DNA of 10,899 nucleotides from the NCBI GenBank assembly GCA_004292705.1, contig RDXA01000395.1:1-10899 (forward strand). The letters run 5' to 3'. Positions 1 through 7,296 of the stretch are shown one piece after another. Numbering within the stretch: position 1 is the stretch's first letter; the number at the start of each line of letters is the position of its first letter. Under the pieces are notes generated by a model that made no database searches, was not told the origin of the DNA, and saw only the letters and a list, made by a program, of their open reading frames with translations. The DNA is from Sphingomonadales bacterium (GTDB lineage Bacteria > Pseudomonadota > Alphaproteobacteria > Sphingomonadales > Sphingomonadaceae). A program made the translations under genes and the position numbers.

Positions 1-378
1 TCCGTCTTTGTGGCTCGCCACCGCCATCGTCGCGGTGGTGTGGACGTGGCAGATCGCGTCCGCGCGGCTGCCCAGATGCTTGTGGAAATAGGCGTGCTGC
101 GTGAAGCCCGCCTTGTTCACCATGTAGGGCGACCCGCCGACATTATTGCCCTCGACATCGATCTTGACGAGGTTCGACGCGGTGACCTCAGAATACAGCA
201 GGCCGAACGGGTTGATGAGGAAGGTATCCTCCTCCCCCGGCACCTTCAGCGAGATGTGGTTGTAGATCGATTCCGACCAGCCGAGGTGATCGAAGATGCG
301 GTAACACGCCGCCAGATCGAGCCGCGCCTGCCACTCTTCCTTGCTGCATTCGATACCGGGTTTGAGCTGCGTTGCCAT
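1..378 (-). CDS. Class II aldolase/adducin family protein, N-terminal part (gene runs off the left edge)
   Basis: Reading the minus strand from the ATG at 378-376 gives 126 uninterrupted codons to the window edge, beginning MATQLKPGIECSKEEW. Segments typical of the class II aldolase/adducin fold are visible: a YNHIS stretch followed by LINPFGLLYSEVTAS, and the HxH pair in CHVHTTATMAVA (His111 and His113), which in this family are metal ligands. Family members are Zn-dependent aldolases/epimerases or non-catalytic adducin-like proteins; the substrate cannot be told from this fragment. About half of a usual ~250-residue protein is missing. An AGAGGAA-type ribosome binding site lies just upstream of the ATG on the minus strand, supporting the start. 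The gene is divergent from the MATE transporter and has no evident link to chemotaxis. The family call is solid; the specific role is unknown. Confidence 0.85.
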   Translation of the reverse strand, partial: MATQLKPGIECSKEEWQARLDLAACYRIFDHLGWSESIYNHISLKVPGEEDTFLINPFGLLYSEVTASNLVKIDVEGNNVGGSPYMVNKAGFTQHAYFHKHLGSRADAICHVHTTATMAVASHKDG

Positions 379-472
379 GGGCTGTTCCTCTCACGTCTGT
401 CCTTGCGCAGAACTATCGCACGGTGAGGGAAGGCTTTGCAAGCCGCGCGGGCACGGCTAGGCCTCAGGCAGA

Positions 473-1840
473 ATGACCGCGCCCGCCCCTTCCTCAGCAC
501 GACTGGTCAGCGGCAGCATTCCCGGACATCTCGTCAGCCAGACGCTCCCCGCTGTGATCGGGGTGGCGGCGATCATGTCGATCGGGATCGTCGATGCCTA
601 TTTCATCGGCCAGTTGGGCAGCGCGCCGCTGGCCGCGATCAGCTTCATCTTCCCGGTCGCGGTTGCCAGCACCTCGCTGGGCGTGGGCGTGATGGTGGGG
701 ATCAACTCGGTGGTGGCCCGCGCGCTGGGCGAAGGGGATCAGGAAAAGGCTGCGCGGCGCGCCAATTTCGGGATCGTGTTCGCCGCCTTTTGCGGGGTGG
801 TGATGGGCCTTGCGCTGTGGCTGGCGATCGACCCGATCTTCACCGCGATGAACGCGCCTGCGCACCTCATGCCGCTGATCCGCGCCTATATGGCTCCCTA
901 TGCCGCCGGGTTCCCCTTGAGCCTCGCCATCATGGGTTTCAACGGCGTGCTGCGCGGACAGGGGGAGGCCAAGCGCACGAGCACGGTCAGCATTACCTAT
1001 GCCGCTGCCAACTGGGTGCTCAACCCACTGCTGATCATGGGCGGGTTCGGCTTTGAGGGGTTCGGGATTGCGGGATCGGCCTATGCCACGGTGATCGGGT
1101 GGGGAATCGGAGTGCTGACGGCCCTGTTGCTGCTGCGCGGGACGCTGCTGCCGCTGAACCTTGCCCTGTTGCGAGAATGCAGCCTGATCGATCCGGCCAA
1201 GGCGATCATCCGGGTTGGCCTGCCCGCAGCCTTCTCGAACGCGATCAATCCGCTTGGCCTGTCGATCCTCACCGCGCTGGTCGCGCTGGAGGGGGAGGCA
1301 GCGGTGGCGGGCTTTGGCGCGGCCGGACGGTTGCAGAGCTTCGTGATTGTGCCACTGCTCGGCCTGTCGGGCGCGATCGGCGCGATCGTCGGGCAGAACT
1401 GGGGCGCGGGCCGGGTCGACCGGGCGCGCGAGGCAACGCTTTATGCGGCGGGGTTCTGCGTGGTCTGGGGCCTCGGCGTCGCTATCGCCATAACCGCGGC
1501 GGGGGAGAGCTTCGCACGCGTGTTCAGCGACGATCCGCGCGTGATCGCCGAATTTGCGCTCTACCTCAGGATCGCGGCCTGGGGCTACGCCGGGTTCGGG
1601 CTGCTGATCGTCGGCAACGGCATCATGAATGCGGTCGACAAGGCCAGTCTTGCCCTGCTGCAATCGGTGGCGCGGGTGTTTCTGGTGATGCTGCCGGTGG
1701 CGCTGGTGCTGCAACCGGGCATGGCGAGCGCGGCGATCTATACCGCCGAACTCGCCGCCAACCTGTTCGGCGCGGTGTCGGCGGTGCTGCTGGTGCGCCA
1801 CATTTTCGTCCGTCAGACCCCGGCCTGGGTCGCGCGCTAG
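473..1840 (+). CDS. MATE family efflux transporter
   Basis: This 455-residue, very hydrophobic protein has the length and two-fold layout of MATE (multidrug and toxic compound extrusion) antiporters, which use Na+ or H+ gradients to export cationic drugs or metabolites across the inner membrane. Two MatE repeats can be seen, roughly residues 20-180 and 245-410. The first contains segments such as SIGIVDAYFIGQLGSAPLAA, GINSVVARALGEGD and GFNGVLRGQGEAKR. The second contains AFSNAINPLGLSIL, GAIVGQNWGAGRVDRARE and GNGIMNAVDKASLA. About twelve membrane helices are expected. The ATG at 473 has only a weak purine-rich site upstream (CAGGCAGA), but its N-terminus fits the family. It is divergent from the aldolase-like gene; its stop lies 58 bases before cheA, and no terminator hairpin is visible between them. 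The family assignment is confident; the substrate and the NorM or DinF subgroup are not resolved. Confidence 0.92.
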   Translation: MTAPAPSSARLVSGSIPGHLVSQTLPAVIGVAAIMSIGIVDAYFIGQLGSAPLAAISFIFPVAVASTSLGVGVMVGINSVVARALGEGDQEKAARRANFGIVFAAFCGVVMGLALWLAIDPIFTAMNAPAHLMPLIRAYMAPYAAGFPLSLAIMGFNGVLRGQGEAKRTSTVSITYAAANWVLNPLLIMGGFGFEGFGIAGSAYATVIGWGIGVLTALLLLRGTLLPLNLALLRECSLIDPAKAIIRVGLPAAFSNAINPLGLSILTALVALEGEAAVAGFGAAGRLQSFVIVPLLGLSGAIGAIVGQNWGAGRVDRAREATLYAAGFCVVWGLGVAIAITAAGESFARVFSDDPRVIAEFALYLRIAAWGYAGFGLLIVGNGIMNAVDKASLALLQSVARVFLVMLPVALVLQPGMASAAIYTAELAANLFGAVSAVLLVRHIFVRQTPAWVAR

Positions 1841-1851
1841 GCCTTCGTTAA
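1837..1851. promoter_or_regulatory. Candidate CtrA-like site upstream of cheA (CTAG-N7-TTAA)
   Basis: In the 58-base gap before cheA the only AT-rich element is GTTAACCAACC, with TTAA at 1848-1851. Seven bases before it is CTAG, which overlaps the MATE stop codon. Together they match the alphaproteobacterial CtrA consensus TTAA-N7-TTAA at 6 of 8 positions. CtrA commonly controls flagellar and chemotaxis genes in this class, so the location is plausible. The match is imperfect and the call is tentative. Confidence 0.25.
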
Positions 1852-1898
1852 CCAACCTTCGCGCATAGCAGACCCTGCAAGACAATGGGGCGCACCGG

Positions 1899-4331
1899 AT
1901 GGACGATCTGCTGGCGGAATTCATCGCCGAGACCCGGGAAATGCTGGAGGCTTCGGGCGGCGAGATCGTCGCGTGGGAGGCCGATCCGGGCGATCGCGCG
2001 CGCCTTGATACGATCTTCCGCTTTGTCCACACGGTAAAGGGCAATTGCGGGTTCTTCGATTTCCCGCGCCTCGCCAATCTCAGTCATGCGGCCGAGGATG
2101 CTCTGGCCGATTGCCGCGCCGGCCGCCGCGACCCTGATCGCGAGTTGGTCTCGGCAGTGCTCGCGATCATCGACCGGATTACGCTGATGGTCGATGCCAT
2201 CGAGGCGGGCGAGGACTTCCCGGAAGGCGGCGATGAAGTGTTGATCGCCGCGCTGGACAATCCCTACGATCCCGCGGCGGACAAGCTGGACGGGGACAAG
2301 ACCGGGCCCGAATCCCCGCTGCACGCTCCTGCAAGTGCCCTGATCGAGCGGAGCGATGATGCGTTGGCCGCGCGCCGCGCCGATTCCGTCGCCGCCCAGC
2401 GCACCATCCGCCTGCCGGTCGAACTGCTCGACCGGGTGATGAGCGGCGTCAGCGACATGGTGCTGGCCCGCAATGATCTGGCCCACCGGCTGCGGCAGGC
2501 AGGCAACCAGCCGACCATCGACGGCCCGTTTGAACGGCTCACCACCATCCTCTCCGACGTGCGCGATGCCATCACCCGGATGCGGATGCAGCGGATAGAA
2601 ACGCTGTTCGGCGTCCTGCCCCGTCTGGTTCGCGATCTTTCGGCGGACCTCGGCAAGCAGGTGATGGTCGATCTCGACGGCGGCGACGTGGAGCTTGACC
2701 GCGAGATGATCGAGACGATCCGCGATCCGCTCACGCACCTGATCCGCAATGCCATCGACCACGGGATCGAAGCCCCCGCCGCCCGCCTCGCCGGGGGCAA
2801 GCGCGAGATCGGCCTGCTGGCCATCGCCGCCCGCCAATCGGGCAACACCATCTCAATCGTCATCAGCGATGACGGGCGCGGGCTGGACGAAGACCGCATC
2901 GCCGCCAAGGCCATCGCCACCGGCCTCGTCACTGCTGCCGAACGGCCAGCGATGAGCCGCGAGCGGATCCTCAACCTCATCTTCGAACCGGGCTTCTCCA
3001 CCGCCGAGACGGTCAGCAATGTCTCCGGGCGCGGGGTCGGGCTCGACGTCGTGCGCCAGAACCTCGAAAAGGTCGGCGGCAGCATCAAGGTGACGAGCGT
3101 GCTCGGCCAGGGCACAACCTTCACCCTCCAGATCCCGCTGACGCTCAGCATCATCGCCGGGCTGACCGTGGAGGTTGCCGGGCACCGCTTCGCCATTCCG
3201 CAAAGCTATGTCGAGGAGATCGTCCAGGCCTCGACCCGCGCGCTCGACATGACCCGCATGGGCGAGACCGCGCTGGTCACCTTCCGCGGCAATCGCGTGC
3301 CGTGCCTGATGCTCGGCGAGGTGCTGGGCCTCCAGAACAGCGCAGCCTCGGCAGGCGATCCGACACTCGTGATGTTGCGGCTGGCCAGCGGCGACCTGTT
3401 CGCGCTGGCGGTGGATGGCATCCACAATCATGGCGATCTTGTCGTCAAGCCGCTTGCGCCGGCGGTCATGCGGTCGGGGCTCTATGCCGGTTCGACCTTG
3501 CTCGACGATGGTCAGCCGGTGCTCTTGCTCGATGTCGCCAATATCGCTGCGCAGCACCACCTTGTGTCCGACACCCGCACACGTATGCTCGGCCGGATTG
3601 ATGAAGCCGCCGTGGTGGCCGAAGCCGCGCCGCGCGCCATGCTGTTCACGGATTTTGCGGGCCGTCGTTCGGCTGTGCGGCTTGAGCTGGTGCAGCGGAT
3701 CGAGACCGCCCCGGCCAGCGCCATTGACCGCTCCGCTGCGCGCCCGCGGGTGGTGATCGACGGGATGATCCTGCCGCTGATCGGGCTGCCGGACACGCCC
3801 CTCGCCGCTCCGCGTCTGCGCCTGCTGCGCCTGTCCGACGGTGCCTGCGAACTGCTCCATGCGGTGCGCGAAGTTGAAGACGCGGTCGAACTCACCGAGG
3901 CCCTGAGCCCGGTGCCCGAAGACCCGCTCGCCGAAGCGATCACGCTGATCGGCGGCAAGCCTGTCACCCTGATCGACGCCCATGCACTCTTCGCGCAGTA
4001 TGGCGAGCCGCCGGTGGCGGCCGCCCGCCCGCGCTGCGTGCTGCCCGCAGGTGACTGGGCGCGCTCGATCCTTGCTCCGCTGGTTACGGCTGCAGGCTAC
4101 GACATCGTGCCCGAAAGCGAGGCCGATGCCGACGTGATCGGGATCGTTTTCGAGGACGTCTATGAGGTCGCCGAAGCGCTCGGCCGCCCCCTGCCGACGC
4201 ACGTGATCCGCCTGCGTGACCAGCCGGAGGCACCCACTGACAGCGCGACGATCTACCGCTACGACCGCGAAGGCCTGCTGGCCGCGCTGGCCGCCGCGAA
4301 TCACGCCGCGCTCACCGGAGAGGCGGCATGA
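1899..4331 (+). CDS. cheA: Chemotaxis histidine kinase CheA with tandem CheW domains and a degenerate receiver tail
   Basis: This 810-residue cytoplasmic kinase autophosphorylates under receptor control and passes phosphate to CheY and CheB. Domains in order: an HPt domain (about 1-105) with phospho-His44 in HTVKGNCGFF; a linker; a P3 dimerisation helix pair (about 167-240); a HATPase core with N box DPLTHLIRNAIDHG (276-289), G1 box DDGRGLD (324-330), F box LIFEPGFST (360-368) and G2 box GRGVGLD (377-383); a CheW-like domain (about 420-550); a second CheW-like domain (about 577-700); and a short receiver-like tail (about 712-805). The kinase motifs look intact. No P2 domain is recognisable in the linker between HPt and P3. 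The tail has Pro-Ala where the acidic pair should be, Val at the phospho-Asp position and no conserved Lys. The start is the ATG preceding DDLLAEFIAET. The gene overlaps cheW by ATGA. Confidence 0.96.
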   Translation: MDDLLAEFIAETREMLEASGGEIVAWEADPGDRARLDTIFRFVHTVKGNCGFFDFPRLANLSHAAEDALADCRAGRRDPDRELVSAVLAIIDRITLMVDAIEAGEDFPEGGDEVLIAALDNPYDPAADKLDGDKTGPESPLHAPASALIERSDDALAARRADSVAAQRTIRLPVELLDRVMSGVSDMVLARNDLAHRLRQAGNQPTIDGPFERLTTILSDVRDAITRMRMQRIETLFGVLPRLVRDLSADLGKQVMVDLDGGDVELDREMIETIRDPLTHLIRNAIDHGIEAPAARLAGGKREIGLLAIAARQSGNTISIVISDDGRGLDEDRIAAKAIATGLVTAAERPAMSRERILNLIFEPGFSTAETVSNVSGRGVGLDVVRQNLEKVGGSIKVTSVLGQGTTFTLQIPLTLSIIAGLTVEVAGHRFAIPQSYVEEIVQASTRALDMTRMGETALVTFRGNRVPCLMLGEVLGLQNSAASAGDPTLVMLRLASGDLFALAVDGIHNHGDLVVKPLAPAVMRSGLYAGSTLLDDGQPVLLLDVANIAAQHHLVSDTRTRMLGRIDEAAVVAEAAPRAMLFTDFAGRRSAVRLELVQRIETAPASAIDRSAARPRVVIDGMILPLIGLPDTPLAAPRLRLLRLSDGACELLHAVREVEDAVELTEALSPVPEDPLAEAITLIGGKPVTLIDAHALFAQYGEPPVAAARPRCVLPAGDWARSILAPLVTAAGYDIVPESEADADVIGIVFEDVYEVAEALGRPLPTHVIRLRDQPEAPTDSATIYRYDREGLLAALAAANHAALTGEAA
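4026..4331 (+). other. Degenerate receiver (pseudo-REC) domain at the CheA C-terminus
   Basis: Residues about 710-810 of CheA align by eye with the C-terminal receiver found on many alphaproteobacterial CheA proteins. ARSILAPLVTAAGYDIV resembles the helix 1/strand 2 region, DVIGIVFED the third strand, and YRYDREGLLAALAA the last strand and helix. The acidic pair is replaced by Pro716-Ala717, the phospho-acceptor Asp by Val, and the conserved Lys region reads YRYD. The tail is about 95-100 residues against the usual ~120. Phosphorylation is therefore unlikely. The alignment was done by hand and is inferred. Confidence 0.65.
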
Positions 4332-4780
4332 CCGGAGACCTGCTCGTCATCGTCCAGATCGCCGGACGCCGCTGCGCCCTGTCTGCGCTCGACGTCAAAT
4401 CGGTCATCGAGGTCGGCACAGTCGCCCCGATCCCGCGCGCCCCGGCCTGGATCGCGGGAATCACCGCGTTGCGCAGCCAGGCGCTGACCGTGATCGACTG
4501 CCGCCGCGCGATTGGCCTGGCTGATTGCGACTGGCCGACCGATCATCGTGCGGCGGTGGTTGCCGAGGGCGGCCATTCCTATGCCCTGCTGGTCGACGGG
4601 ATCGAGGATATCACCACCGCTGCAGATGCGGCAGGCCAGATTCCAGGCGGTTTCGGGCCGGAATGGTCACGCATTGCCACCGGCATGATCGAGACCATGG
4701 CCGGGCCTGCGCTGCTGATTGACCTGCCCGCCCTGATCAGCGGCCCGGAGACCGCGCGTCACGACAGCGAGGCCGCATGA
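4328..4780 (+). CDS. cheW: Chemotaxis coupling protein CheW
   Basis: This 150-residue protein has the CheW SH3-like fold that bridges receptor tips and CheA in the polar signalling array. Diagnostic segments are an N-terminal strand VIVQIAGRRCALSALDVKSV, the conserved core WIAGITALRSQALTVID (the family usually reads G.LNLRG..VPVID), the strand SYALLVDGIEDI, and a closing LLIDLPALI. It lies directly after cheA; its ATG overlaps the cheA stop in ATGA (4328-4331), implying translational coupling and matched stoichiometry. The C-terminus ends in a short acidic tail with no extra domain. It is the only stand-alone CheW in the window, while CheA itself carries two further CheW-like modules. Identification is confident from the fold motifs and position together. 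Confidence 0.93.
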   Translation: MTGDLLVIVQIAGRRCALSALDVKSVIEVGTVAPIPRAPAWIAGITALRSQALTVIDCRRAIGLADCDWPTDHRAAVVAEGGHSYALLVDGIEDITTAADAAGQIPGGFGPEWSRIATGMIETMAGPALLIDLPALISGPETARHDSEAA

Positions 4781-4802
4781 CCGGCACGGATCGCGCTGCG
4801 CT

Positions 4803-4818
4803 TTAATCCTATGCTTAC
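4803..4818. promoter_or_regulatory. Candidate TTAA/TTACC-type regulatory element before cheY
   Basis: The 79-base gap between cheW and cheY is one of the few spacers in the cluster. It contains TTAATCCTATGCTTAC: a TTAA half-site, eight bases, then TTAC followed by CAAC. It resembles the cheA-upstream element, with a shared ACCAAC, but its half-site spacing is one base off the CtrA consensus. It could mark an internal promoter for the cheY-cheB-cheR part. Weak evidence. Confidence 0.18.
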
Positions 4819-4849
4819 CAACTGGGCCTAGGCTTGCCCCGCAACATGC

Positions 4850-4853
4850 AGGA
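4850..4853 (+). promoter_or_regulatory. Ribosome binding site of cheY
   Basis: AGGA sits six bases before the cheY ATG at 4860. It fixes this start over the out-of-frame ATG at 4846, which would give only five codons. It is among the clearer Shine-Dalgarno sequences in the cluster, in keeping with cheY having its own spacer rather than a start/stop overlap. Confidence 0.6.
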
Positions 4854-4859
4854 ACAGCC

Positions 4860-5225
4860 ATGAAGACATGCCTCATCGTCGATGATTCCCGGGTCATCCG
4901 CAAGGTTTCGCGGCACATCCTCGAAACCCTGAGCTTTGCCGTGGAAGAAGCCGAGAATGGCAAGCTTGCGCTCGACGCCTGCGATGCGGCCATGCCCGAT
5001 GTCGTCCTGCTCGACTGGAACATGCCCGTGATGACAGGCATCGAATTCCTCGTGCAACTCCGCCAGCGCCCCGGCGGCGACAAGCCCAAGGTGGTGTTCT
5101 GCACCACCGAGAACGACGTCGCGCACATCCGCGAGGCGATCCAGGCCGGGGCGGACGAATATGTCATGAAGCCCTTCGATCACGAGACGCTGCAGATCAA
5201 ATTGCAGCTCGTCGGGTTTGCGTGA
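4860..5225 (+). CDS. cheY: Single-domain chemotaxis response regulator CheY
   Basis: A 121-residue stand-alone receiver with every catalytic residue present: acidic pair Asp8-Asp9 in CLIVDDSRVIRK, phospho-acceptor Asp52 in VVLLDWNMPVMTG, Thr82 in VVFCTTEND, aromatic switch Tyr101 and Lys104 in DEYVMKPF. It has no output domain, so the expected role is as the diffusible phospho-signal from CheA to the flagellar motor switch. Because no cheZ or second cheY is visible, how its signal is terminated is not shown here. It lies between cheW and cheB; its TGA overlaps the GTG start of cheB. The DWNMP signature is typical of alphaproteobacterial operon-encoded CheY proteins. A role other than motor binding, such as acting as a phosphate sink, cannot be excluded from sequence alone. 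Confidence 0.93.
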   Translation: MKTCLIVDDSRVIRKVSRHILETLSFAVEEAENGKLALDACDAAMPDVVLLDWNMPVMTGIEFLVQLRQRPGGDKPKVVFCTTENDVAHIREAIQAGADEYVMKPFDHETLQIKLQLVGFA

Positions 5226-6382
5226 GCCTCCCCTCTTCCCTTCCGCGCCGGCCACGCGTGGATAGCGGCAGCCGCCCGTTTGCCCGTGCCGGTTCCGCTG
5301 CGGCGATCCGGGTGATGATCGTCGATGACTCGCTCACTGTCCGCACCATTTTCAAGCGGATGGTCGAAAGCGATCCCGCGTTGGTGATTGTCGGCACCGC
5401 CAGCAGCGCCGAGCGTGGAATCGCCCAGCTTGCCGACACGCCGGCCGATGTGGTGCTGCTCGATCTCGAGATGCCGGGGATCGGCGGGCTTGATGCCCTG
5501 CCCGCCATCCTCGCCACGCCGGGCCATCCGCAGGTGCTGGTGGTGTCCTCCTTCACGATGGACGGGGCCGAACACACGCTTGCCGCCTTGCAGATGGGCG
5601 CGGCCGACACCTTGCTGAAGCCGCGGCCGGGGGGGTTCAACGAGGATTACCGCTCGCAGCTGCTCGGCAAGATCCGCGCCCTCGGGTCGCGCGTGGTCGA
5701 CAGCACCCGTGACAATGACCATGTGCCCGAACGGGTGCCCGAGCCTTCGTTTGTGCGACCGGGATTTGCGCGCCGCGCCTGGCGGCCCGAGGTGATCGCG
5801 ATCGGCGCTTCGACCGGCGGGATCCATGCGCTCGGGCTGATGTTGCGGCGGCTGGCCCGCGACTTCGACCTGCCGGTGCTCATCACCCAGCACTTGCCGG
5901 CCTCCTTCATGCCGGTGTTCGCGCGCCAGATCGAGGCAGCCTGCGGGCGGCCAGCCGACATCGCCGAAGATGGTCTGGCGCTGACCCCCGGACGGATCGT
6001 CATCGCGCCGGGTCACGGGCATATCGTGGTGCGCCGCATGGGCGCAGGGGTTGGCCTTGTTACCCGGATCAGCACCGAACCTGCACGAAGCGGCTGCACG
6101 CCGTCGGTCGATCCGATGCTGGCGAGCCTTGCTGAAACGTGCGAGGGGCGCGCCCTCGGCGTGATCCTGTCGGGCATGGGCCGCGACGGAGTGATCGGCG
6201 CGCAGGCACTCGTCGATGCGGGCGGCATGATCTATGCGCAGGACGCCGATACCAGCGCGGTGTGGGGCATGCCGGGCGCAGTCGCCCGCGCAGGGCTTGC
6301 CAGCGTGGTGGCCGCGCCCGACCGGCTCGGTGATGCAGTGATGGCTCTGGCAGCCACACCTGCCGCCCCGGCTCTGCGATAG
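5222..6382 (+). CDS. cheB: Chemotaxis protein-glutamate methylesterase CheB
   Basis: This 386-residue protein removes methyl groups from (and may deamidate) receptor glutamates, closing the adaptation loop. An N-terminal receiver (about 29-150) has acidic pair Asp35-Asp36 in VMIVDDSLTVR, phospho-Asp81 in VVLLDLEMPG and Lys133 in LLKPRPGG. The C-terminal esterase (about 190-375) carries the triad: Ser197 in AIGASTGG, His224 in ITQHLPASF and Asp322 in GMGRDG. All key residues are intact. The GTG start at 5222 overlaps the cheY stop (GTGA), suggesting coupled translation. It gives a basic, Ser/Pro/Arg-rich leader of about 28 residues before the receiver. The next in-frame ATG at 5315 falls inside the first receiver strand and is unlikely. 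The cheR start follows 14 bases after the stop. Confidence 0.95.
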   Translation: MSLPSSLPRRPRVDSGSRPFARAGSAAAIRVMIVDDSLTVRTIFKRMVESDPALVIVGTASSAERGIAQLADTPADVVLLDLEMPGIGGLDALPAILATPGHPQVLVVSSFTMDGAEHTLAALQMGAADTLLKPRPGGFNEDYRSQLLGKIRALGSRVVDSTRDNDHVPERVPEPSFVRPGFARRAWRPEVIAIGASTGGIHALGLMLRRLARDFDLPVLITQHLPASFMPVFARQIEAACGRPADIAEDGLALTPGRIVIAPGHGHIVVRRMGAGVGLVTRISTEPARSGCTPSVDPMLASLAETCEGRALGVILSGMGRDGVIGAQALVDAGGMIYAQDADTSAVWGMPGAVARAGLASVVAAPDRLGDAVMALAATPAAPALR

Positions 6383-6396
6383 GCGGCGCGGACAAG

Positions 6397-7263
6397 ATGG
6401 ACGCGAGCGAAGCCTCCCACCAGATCATCGCCGACTTGCTCGAAGCGCGCACCGGTCAGCATCTGACCGAAAGCCGTCGCTGGCGCGTCAATTCGGCGCT
6501 CGCGGGCATTTTTCGCGCGCACGGGATCAGCAATGTCGACCAGCTCGTGTGCCTGCTCGCCGCGCCCCCCGGCGGCCCGGACGGCACCGACCTTGCGCAG
6601 GACGTGGTCGAGGCGCTGCTCAACAACGAGACCTATTTCTTCCGCGACAAGCCGACCTTCGACCAGCTGCCGGGCGAGATCCTGCCGGAGCTTGCGCACC
6701 GGCGCCGTGACGTGCGGCGCCTGTCGATCTGGTCGGCGGGGTGCTCGACCGGGCAGGAGGTCTATTCGCTTGCCATGCTGTTCGCCGAGCAGGCCGAGCG
6801 CTGGCAAGGCTGGACGATCGACATTCTTGGCACCGATGTGTCTCACCGTGCGGTCAGCGCCGCGAGAAGCGGGCTTTACAGCCAGTTCGAAGTGCAGCGC
6901 GGGCTGGGCGTCACCCAGATGCTGCGCCACTTCGAGGAAACCCCGCGCGGCTGGCAGGTGCGCGATGATGTGCGGCAGATGGTGCGTTTCGGCCATCACA
7001 ACCTGCTGGCCTCCCCCCACCCGGGGCGGAACCCGTTTGATCTGGTGCTGTGCCGCAATGTGCTGCTCTACTTCGAACGCGCCACCCGCAACATCGCCTT
7101 TGCCCGCCTGTCGGGCGCGGTGATGCCGGACGGCTACCTGATGCTGGGTGCAGGCGAGACAGTGGTGGGCCAGACCGACCGCTTCGTGCCGACCGCCCGC
7201 CGGGCGAGCTTCTTCGAACCGGTCACCACCACAGGCGCGGGCATGCTCCAGAAACGCGCGTGA
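6397..7263 (+). CDS. cheR: Chemotaxis protein-glutamate O-methyltransferase CheR
   Basis: This 288-residue protein uses S-adenosylmethionine to methylate receptor glutamates, opposing CheB. It has the N-terminal helical CheR domain (about 1-70) and the Rossmann-like methyltransferase domain (about 75-280). Visible motifs are NNETYFFRD (from Asn76), the SAM-binding loop WSAGCSTGQEVYS (from Trp112), the acidic strand end DILGTDVS (142-149), and CRNVLLYF (219-226). In the SAM loop Gln120 replaces the more usual first Glu of GCSTGEE. Length is normal for the family and there is no TPR or other tail. The ATG start sits 14 bases after the cheB stop with a purine-rich GCGGACAAG upstream. A 114-base spacer follows before the GGDEF–EAL gene. 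Identification is confident. Confidence 0.95.
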   Translation: MDASEASHQIIADLLEARTGQHLTESRRWRVNSALAGIFRAHGISNVDQLVCLLAAPPGGPDGTDLAQDVVEALLNNETYFFRDKPTFDQLPGEILPELAHRRRDVRRLSIWSAGCSTGQEVYSLAMLFAEQAERWQGWTIDILGTDVSHRAVSAARSGLYSQFEVQRGLGVTQMLRHFEETPRGWQVRDDVRQMVRFGHHNLLASPHPGRNPFDLVLCRNVLLYFERATRNIAFARLSGAVMPDGYLMLGAGETVVGQTDRFVPTARRASFFEPVTTTGAGMLQKRA

Positions 7264-7296
7264 AGCTCGCCTTGGGCAGTCGCAACAGCGCCTTGG

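Noticed and set aside
10..426. Plus-strand open frame of 138 codons at the left edge
   Set aside because: It is the complement of the class II aldolase-like gene, whose family motifs are clear on the minus strand.
432..444. Short inverted repeat GGCTT-TGC-AAGCC between the divergent aldolase-like and MATE genes
   Set aside because: A five-base stem in a GC-rich spacer is expected by chance too often to call an operator, although it lies in a divergent promoter region.
494..2077. Long minus-strand open frame (527 codons) opposite the MATE gene and the start of cheA
   Set aside because: It is Arg/His/Gln/Asp-rich without family motifs, spans two well-supported plus-strand genes and is a typical high-GC antisense shadow.
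2853..4304. Minus-strand open frame of 483 codons opposite cheA
   Set aside because: The opposite strand carries an unambiguous CheA with all kinase boxes; the antisense product has low-complexity composition and no recognisable domain.
5315..5317. ATG as alternative start of cheB
   Set aside because: It would delete part of the first receiver strand (VMIVDD); the GTG at 5222 overlapping the cheY stop is a better start.
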